From an uncultured Lachnospiraceae bacterium (GTDB taxonomy: Bacteria; Bacillota; Clostridia; Lachnospirales; Lachnospiraceae): a stretch of DNA of 34,121 nt. The DNA lies in contig CAJUBE010000043.1 in NCBI GenBank assembly GCA_910584725.1, positions 1-34,121 of the forward strand, in the 5' to 3' direction. Shown here piece by piece: positions 30,626 to 34,121 of the stretch. Position 1 is the first letter of the stretch. Each line of letters begins with the position of its first letter. The notes beneath the pieces are model-generated. The model did not search any database. It saw nothing but the letters and a program-made list of their open reading frames with translations, and was not told the origin of the DNA. The position numbers were made by a program, and so were the translations under genes.

Positions 30626-32626
30626 TTATTGTGTATTTTCACTCTCTTCCTGCTTGACATCCGTCATAAGGCATGGCAATATGACGGGAATCGTCACCAT
30701 CAATGGGTAAATATACCGTACCAGCACCGTCGGAGAAAGCAGAAGGGTCAGACAGTAGGCCGCAAGAAATACCGTCGCCAGCGTCTCCCGATATCTTTTC
30801 TTGTAAAAGGCCACCACAATGTACAGGTACAGCAGCCACCAGTACAGAGCCGGTGCAAACAGAAGTCTCACCACAGGCGCTTTGCTGTACGCGTTATCCG
30901 ACACAATCCTTTCCATAAAGGCGCGAAGTCCGGGAAGCAGGCTGTGCTCTTTCACCTCAAACCCGGCAGGCATGGTGCGGTTATCCGTGGAGAGGTACCC
31001 GAAGCCGCTCTCCGTGCCGATTCCGTACACCTGCGCATGGGAGGTGTCCCACAGATACCAGAGGCCAAGCGAATTATCGAGAAAAGCATCGATGTAAATG
31101 GCCGGATGCTCCGTCCCAAGTCTGATCCAAGTCTTTATCAATCCTGCGGGATCGTCGTGAATCACGGCGCGGTTTTTCACCGGATCCGCCAGATGGGGAT
31201 TGTATGCCGCAAACACCCACTCGGAAGGAATGTATTTCTCCAACTCCTGCCGCACGGAAGGATCGAGCTCCTCCTCCGCCTTCACTCTGACACGTGCCAT
31301 CTGCTGTAACGGCACACTCAACATTTCCCGCGGACTGCCGTCCTGCGCATGGGTCGCGGCCTTTAAAGCGAAAGCGCATATGCCGTACAGGACAAGCGTA
31401 AGCAGCGACATATACAGATACATCTTTTGCGTCAGACCGCCGCGGGCTGCGCTCCTCGCCACCGGTTCTTCACTCTGCGTCTCATATCTATTCCCGGCTT
31501 CCGCCTTTCTGTTCCGCGCTTCCTCTCCGGTCTGCTGTCCCACCTCCCGCGCACCTCTTTCTTCGCCCCGCTTTCTCCCGCCGAGCCCGATGTACACGAT
31601 GGGCACGCTCACCGCAAAGGCATACACCGCATTGTTCCGGAACAGCAGCATGAGAACAGCCCAGAACATACAGGCCGCTATTTCTTTTCCGCCCGCAGAC
31701 CTCCTTCCACGCGCCGCCTTCTCCCGCACGGACATCGCATCCGCCGCGCTCCATCCGCTCACCACACGGTACAGACACAGCGTATAAATCAGAACCAACG
31801 CGGCAAAAAGCACATCCTTTGTGGTGCTCATCGCCAGCACGGAATTGGCGGGAAAGAACGCAAAAAAGAGAAACAGAAGCGCACGCACCCAGCCGGGAAC
31901 CCGCCTTTGGTACAAAAAGGAGAGCGCCCATCCGAAGGCGCATGCCATCAGCGCCATCTGCACCACCGAGTGAACCGCCATGCCCGCCGAGCAGGAACCG
32001 AGCACTATACCCAGCCGGAAAAAGGCTCCCAGAAATAGGGTATGCAGAAGCGGGTGATGCGTGCTGTAATCCGCAGCCAATACCTGATAGAGCTGCCCCT
32101 CCGCGTCATAGGCGAACACCGACGGGTAATAGGCGAGAAAAACCGGCAGCCAGCACAAGAAAATAAGCAGACTGTAAAAAAGCCATATCTGCCATGCGGG
32201 ACGCCGCCCCCGCGAGCTTCCGACCGCACCTGCTGCCTGTTTTACGTTTCCTGCCGCACCGCTTCCCGCTTCCAGCCTTTTCCCGGAACCCCGGCGGTTC
32301 ATCCCTCGTTCCGCCTCTGCCGTCGTATCCGGCGCTTTCCCACCGCGTTTCCTTATTCCGCCGCTAAGGACTGCCGCCGCAAAAGCCGCCGCAGGCACGG
32401 ACAAAACCGCCGTCTCCAGCAGGAACGATAAAAAGCTTCCCACATAAGCCGCCGAACCGCCGAGGCCAAATACCGTCCCCTCATGGACAAGCCGCCATCC
32501 GAGTACACAGGATACGGCGAACGGAATCCCCCAGAGGAAGGCACAAAAAAGAAGCCTCTTATTTTCCACTAACAATATATATATGTCCGTTTTCCGGGTA
32601 TATGACATTTTCTTTCTGTTTTTCAT
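30626..32626 (-). CDS. DUF6020-like polytopic membrane protein
   Basis: Large integral membrane protein, 666 residues with about 11-13 hydrophobic helices. The PSVFAYDAEGQLYQ and THHPLLHTLFLG blocks before an Asp/His-rich loop are typical of DUF6020 proteins, which look like GT-C type glycosyltransferases; function is unproven. Two hydrophilic low-complexity inserts stand out: about 92-142 (Gly/Arg/Ala-rich) and about 350-395 (Glu/Arg-rich), both likely cytosolic loops. A soluble-looking extracellular region (about 430-550) precedes the last helices. The start is uncertain: ATG at 32626 lies six bases after a -10 box (possible leaderless mRNA), and ATG at 32608 would have a short leader with AGAAAG. 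R1 copy D lies after its stop codon. Confidence 0.82.
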   Translation of the reverse strand: MKNRKKMSYTRKTDIYILLVENKRLLFCAFLWGIPFAVSCVLGWRLVHEGTVFGLGGSAAYVGSFLSFLLETAVLSVPAAAFAAAVLSGGIRKRGGKAPDTTAEAERGMNRRGSGKRLEAGSGAAGNVKQAAGAVGSSRGRRPAWQIWLFYSLLIFLCWLPVFLAYYPSVFAYDAEGQLYQVLAADYSTHHPLLHTLFLGAFFRLGIVLGSCSAGMAVHSVVQMALMACAFGWALSFLYQRRVPGWVRALLFLFFAFFPANSVLAMSTTKDVLFAALVLIYTLCLYRVVSGWSAADAMSVREKAARGRRSAGGKEIAACMFWAVLMLLFRNNAVYAFAVSVPIVYIGLGGRKRGEERGAREVGQQTGEEARNRKAEAGNRYETQSEEPVARSAARGGLTQKMYLYMSLLTLVLYGICAFALKAATHAQDGSPREMLSVPLQQMARVRVKAEEELDPSVRQELEKYIPSEWVFAAYNPHLADPVKNRAVIHDDPAGLIKTWIRLGTEHPAIYIDAFLDNSLGLWYLWDTSHAQVYGIGTESGFGYLSTDNRTMPAGFEVKEHSLLPGLRAFMERIVSDNAYSKAPVVRLLFAPALYWWLLYLYIVVAFYKKRYRETLATVFLAAYCLTLLLSPTVLVRYIYPLMVTIPVILPCLMTDVKQEESENTQ

Positions 32627-32632
32627 GGCATC

Positions 32633-32660
32633 AGTATATCATAAAAAAGCGCCCATGCAA
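32633..32660 (-). promoter_or_regulatory. Promoter of the DUF6020-like gene
   Basis: Minus-strand TTGCAT (32660-32655), a 16-bp spacer, then TATACT (32638-32633). A palindrome GTAAC-G-GTTAC (32680-32690) lies above it and could be an operator. Confidence 0.65.
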
Positions 32661-32679
32661 AAATATTTGCATTTTGCAG

Positions 32680-32851
32680 GTAACGGTTACTTTTCACACC
32701 GCACCATGCACTTGCTGCATGGTGTCGGAGCCAGCGCCGGTGCATTCATTATTGCAATTCACACGGAATAATCGTAAATTGATGCAAAATCTGGCGTACG
32801 TGTGAATTGTAACAGGTAACGAATTTCGACAAAACATTTAGGAAGCAGGGC
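32680..32851. other. Intergenic region between divergent genes, with three inverted repeats
   Basis: Part of the 351-bp gene-free gap 32627-32977. It contains GTAAC-G-GTTAC (32680-32690), a 9-bp perfect hairpin CACCATGCA/TGCATGGTG (32702-32710 with 32716-32724), and a long-range perfect 11-bp inverted repeat CAATTCACACG/CGTGTGAATTG (32755-32765 with 32799-32809). None has a T-run. The nested symmetry suggests regulator sites or a structured transcript; no known RNA family is recognised. Confidence 0.45.
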
Positions 32852-32880
32852 TTTACATTTGCCACAGGGCTTTGTATATT
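32852..32880 (+). promoter_or_regulatory. Promoter of the 88-residue protein gene
   Basis: TTTACA (32852-32857), a 17-bp spacer, TATATT (32875-32880). The leader of about 90 nt has small stems (CGGCA/TGCCG and ATCG/CGAT) before the ribosome site. Confidence 0.7.
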
Positions 32881-32977
32881 TAGAAGGGCGGCAAATCGCA
32901 GTTTGGGAACATTTTCTATAGCAATCGTTACAGCGATATCGACTGCCGAAATGTAACGCGGAAGGATGAGGTAAAAT

Positions 32978-33244
32978 ATGTTTCGTCTATGGGCAAAGGA
33001 ATTTAAGGATAACAGGATGGTAAAAGATACCGTGATCGAGGACGGCAGAGAGGAAACCCGCACTCACAAGGTATTTGATGCTCTGGAAGAAGTCTGCCTG
33101 CAGTTCGACCTGGGAAAGCCAATCTGGCTGGAAAGTACCGTCTCCGAGTTCAAACGGCACAGCAAAACGCGCTTTCATCAGGATAATTTTATAGAAGAAA
33201 TAGATTTTGATTTTCTGGAAATTCATGTGATCGAGGAGGATTAA
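32978..33244 (+). CDS. Small conserved-looking protein of unknown function
   Basis: Not assigned to a family; 88 residues. It is predicted soluble and acidic, with mixed strand/helix character: a basic N-terminus (MFRLWAKEFKDNRMVKD), a central helix with a single Cys (ALEEVCLQFDLGKPIWLE) and a very acidic C-terminus (EEIDFDFLEIHVIEED). There is no signal peptide or membrane helix. A good GAGG site seven bases before ATG at 32978 and a promoter at 32852-32880 support a real gene. It is the first gene in this window on the plus strand and diverges from the DUF6020-like gene. No partner can be named from context. Confidence 0.8.
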   Translation: MFRLWAKEFKDNRMVKDTVIEDGREETRTHKVFDALEEVCLQFDLGKPIWLESTVSEFKRHSKTRFHQDNFIEEIDFDFLEIHVIEED

Positions 33245-33327
33245 AAACTTCCCCTGTCTTTCTCCCTGCCTTTGGCAATTTTTCCAAAACAATGAGAAAT
33301 CCACATAAAATTTTGTGTATAAAGAGA

Positions 33328-33362
33328 TTGACTTTGCACATTTTAAGTAGTAGTATCATAAT
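33328..33362 (+). promoter_or_regulatory. Promoter region of the hemolysin III family gene
   Basis: Two overlapping choices: TTGACT (33328-33333) with TAGTAT 17 bp later, or TTGCAC (33334-33339) with CATAAT (33357-33362) 17 bp later. The surroundings are AT-rich. Confidence 0.55.
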
Positions 33363-33425
33363 ATATTACACATAGTTTTCAAAACTACATGTCGGGGTTT
33401 TAACATTTATAAAGGAGTTGATGTT

Positions 33426-34076
33426 ATGCAGATTACTATTCGTGAACCTGGAAGCGCCATCACCCATTTCATCGGCATGATGATGGCAATTATCGCTGCG
33501 ACGCCGCTTATGGTGAAAGCCGCCGCAGACGCAGACCGCATCGTCTTTATCGCACTCGCCGTATTTATATGCAGCATGGTGGCCCTCTACGGCGCAAGTG
33601 CGCTCTACCACAGCGTCACCGTGAAGGACAGCATTTTAAGAGTGTTCCGCAAACTGGATCACATGATGATCTTCGTGCTGATCGCCGGTTCCTACACCCC
33701 GGTCTGCCTGGTGATCCTCGGCGACCGCCGCGGGTATATGCTCCTCGCCACAGTCTGGGGCATCGCCATTGTAGGTATGGTGATTAAAATGTGCTGGATC
33801 ACCTGCCCGAAGTGGTTTTCGTCGATTCTGTACATCGCGATGGGCTGGGCTTGCCTCGCCGTATTCGGCACGCTTTGGAACACCCTTTCCAGAAGCGCCT
33901 TTCTGTGGCTTCTCGCAGGCGGCATTTTCTACACGGTGGGCGGCGTGATCTACGCGCTGAAGCTGCCCATCTTTAACTCGAAACACAAGAATTTCGGCTC
34001 CCACGAGATCTTCCATCTGTTTGTGATGGGCGGAAGCGTGTGCCACTTTATCTTTATGTATTTATATGTAGCGTGA
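33426..34076 (+). CDS. Hemolysin III family (PAQR/TrhA-like) membrane protein
   Basis: Seven-helix membrane protein of the hemolysin III/YqfA (TrhA) group, 216 residues, the usual length. Family motifs are intact: an N-terminal His segment (AITHFIGMMMAII), the S-x-LYHS block (SALYHSVT), KLDHMMIFVLIAGSYTP, and the C-terminal HEIFHLFVMGGSVCHF with the presumed metal-binding histidines. Members influence membrane energetics or lipid balance; the hemolysin name is historical. GGAG lies eight bases before ATG at 33426, and a promoter is upstream. The TGA stop codon lies inside the GTGAAAAG start of R1 copy E. Confidence 0.93.
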   Translation: MQITIREPGSAITHFIGMMMAIIAATPLMVKAAADADRIVFIALAVFICSMVALYGASALYHSVTVKDSILRVFRKLDHMMIFVLIAGSYTPVCLVILGDRRGYMLLATVWGIAIVGMVIKMCWITCPKWFSSILYIAMGWACLAVFGTLWNTLSRSAFLWLLAGGIFYTVGGVIYALKLPIFNSKHKNFGSHEIFHLFVMGGSVCHFIFMYLYVA

Positions 34077-34121
34077 AAAGTGCTTCTAAAGACGTCCCGC
34101 CATAGGACGGGACGCCAAGAA
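34073..34121 (+). repeat. R1 structured repeat, copy E (cut by window end)
   Basis: On the plus strand, like the gene before it. GTGAAAAGTGCTTCTAAA matches the R1 opening and includes the stop codon of the hemolysin III family gene. The inner hairpin is replaced by CGTCCCG/CGGGACG (34093-34114 region), then AAGAA starts the returning arm before the window ends. Confidence 0.7.

Noticed and set aside
1..34121. CRISPR array, tRNA, rRNA, prophage or transposase genes
   Set aside because: I saw no regular repeat-spacer array, no tRNA T-loop/acceptor pattern, no rRNA segment and no transposase or phage structural gene.

Overview
The window looks like a chromosomal segment of an anaerobic Firmicute, most likely a Lachnospiraceae (Clostridia). 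This rests on clear AGGAGG-type ribosome binding sites, sigma-A promoters, a SAM-I riboswitch before metK, an E. coli-type DnaE, a Hydrolase_2 cell-wall hydrolase, a WalR-type box and a DUF6020 membrane protein. The assignment is inferred from gene content, with no rRNA present. Nearly every gene is on the minus strand; only the last two (32978-33244 and 33426-34076) are on the plus strand. Many open frames opposite the minus-strand genes are shadows and are left out.

Layout from left to right. 1-7400 is housekeeping: argF, an NfeD plus SPFH membrane pair, a secreted SH3/Hydrolase_2 wall hydrolase, proC, a SpoU-family RNA methyltransferase and pfkA. dnaE follows (7419-10874). 10924-13602 is an AT-rich accessory patch with a split YhcG-type (DUF1016) nuclease and a DUF4143 ATPase, surrounded by palindromes and direct repeats. 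13762-23960 is a long signalling block. In order of transcription it encodes a secreted acidic Ig-like protein, a FecR-domain membrane protein, a CHASE2 adenylate cyclase, a TIM-barrel enzyme, a GAF plus HD-GYP protein, an OmpR-type regulator, a one-TM histidine kinase and then an ABC-2 transporter pair. From the cyclase to the kinase, neighbouring genes overlap by 4 bp or lie 1-4 bp apart. 24133-30414 returns to core functions: metK with its riboswitch, murA, an M23 peptidase with LysM and G5 domains, a tail-anchored coiled-coil protein and a small (p)ppGpp synthetase. The right end has a DUF6020 membrane protein, a small unknown protein and a hemolysin III/PAQR protein.

The most distinctive content is of three kinds. 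(1) One apparent operon combines an extracellular FecR/Ig sensor layer, a cAMP-making cyclase, an HD-GYP protein expected to degrade c-di-GMP, and a two-component system. (2) There are two families of structured intergenic repeats. R1 has five copies (two in near-identical tandem), keeps its stems through compensating changes, and usually starts at or just after a stop codon. R2 has two copies, each in the leader directly before a start codon (metK and the SpoU methyltransferase). (3) Several precise regulatory sites are visible: a WalR-type TGTAAC-N5-TGTAAC box after the promoter of the wall hydrolase, a SAM-I riboswitch whose P1 strand can pair with the terminator, a 26-bp perfect palindrome before the split nuclease gene, and two 13-bp direct repeats 32 bp apart before the DUF4143 ATPase promoter. 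A 280-nt gene-free stretch at 29437-29715 lies between two minus-strand terminators and may encode a small RNA.
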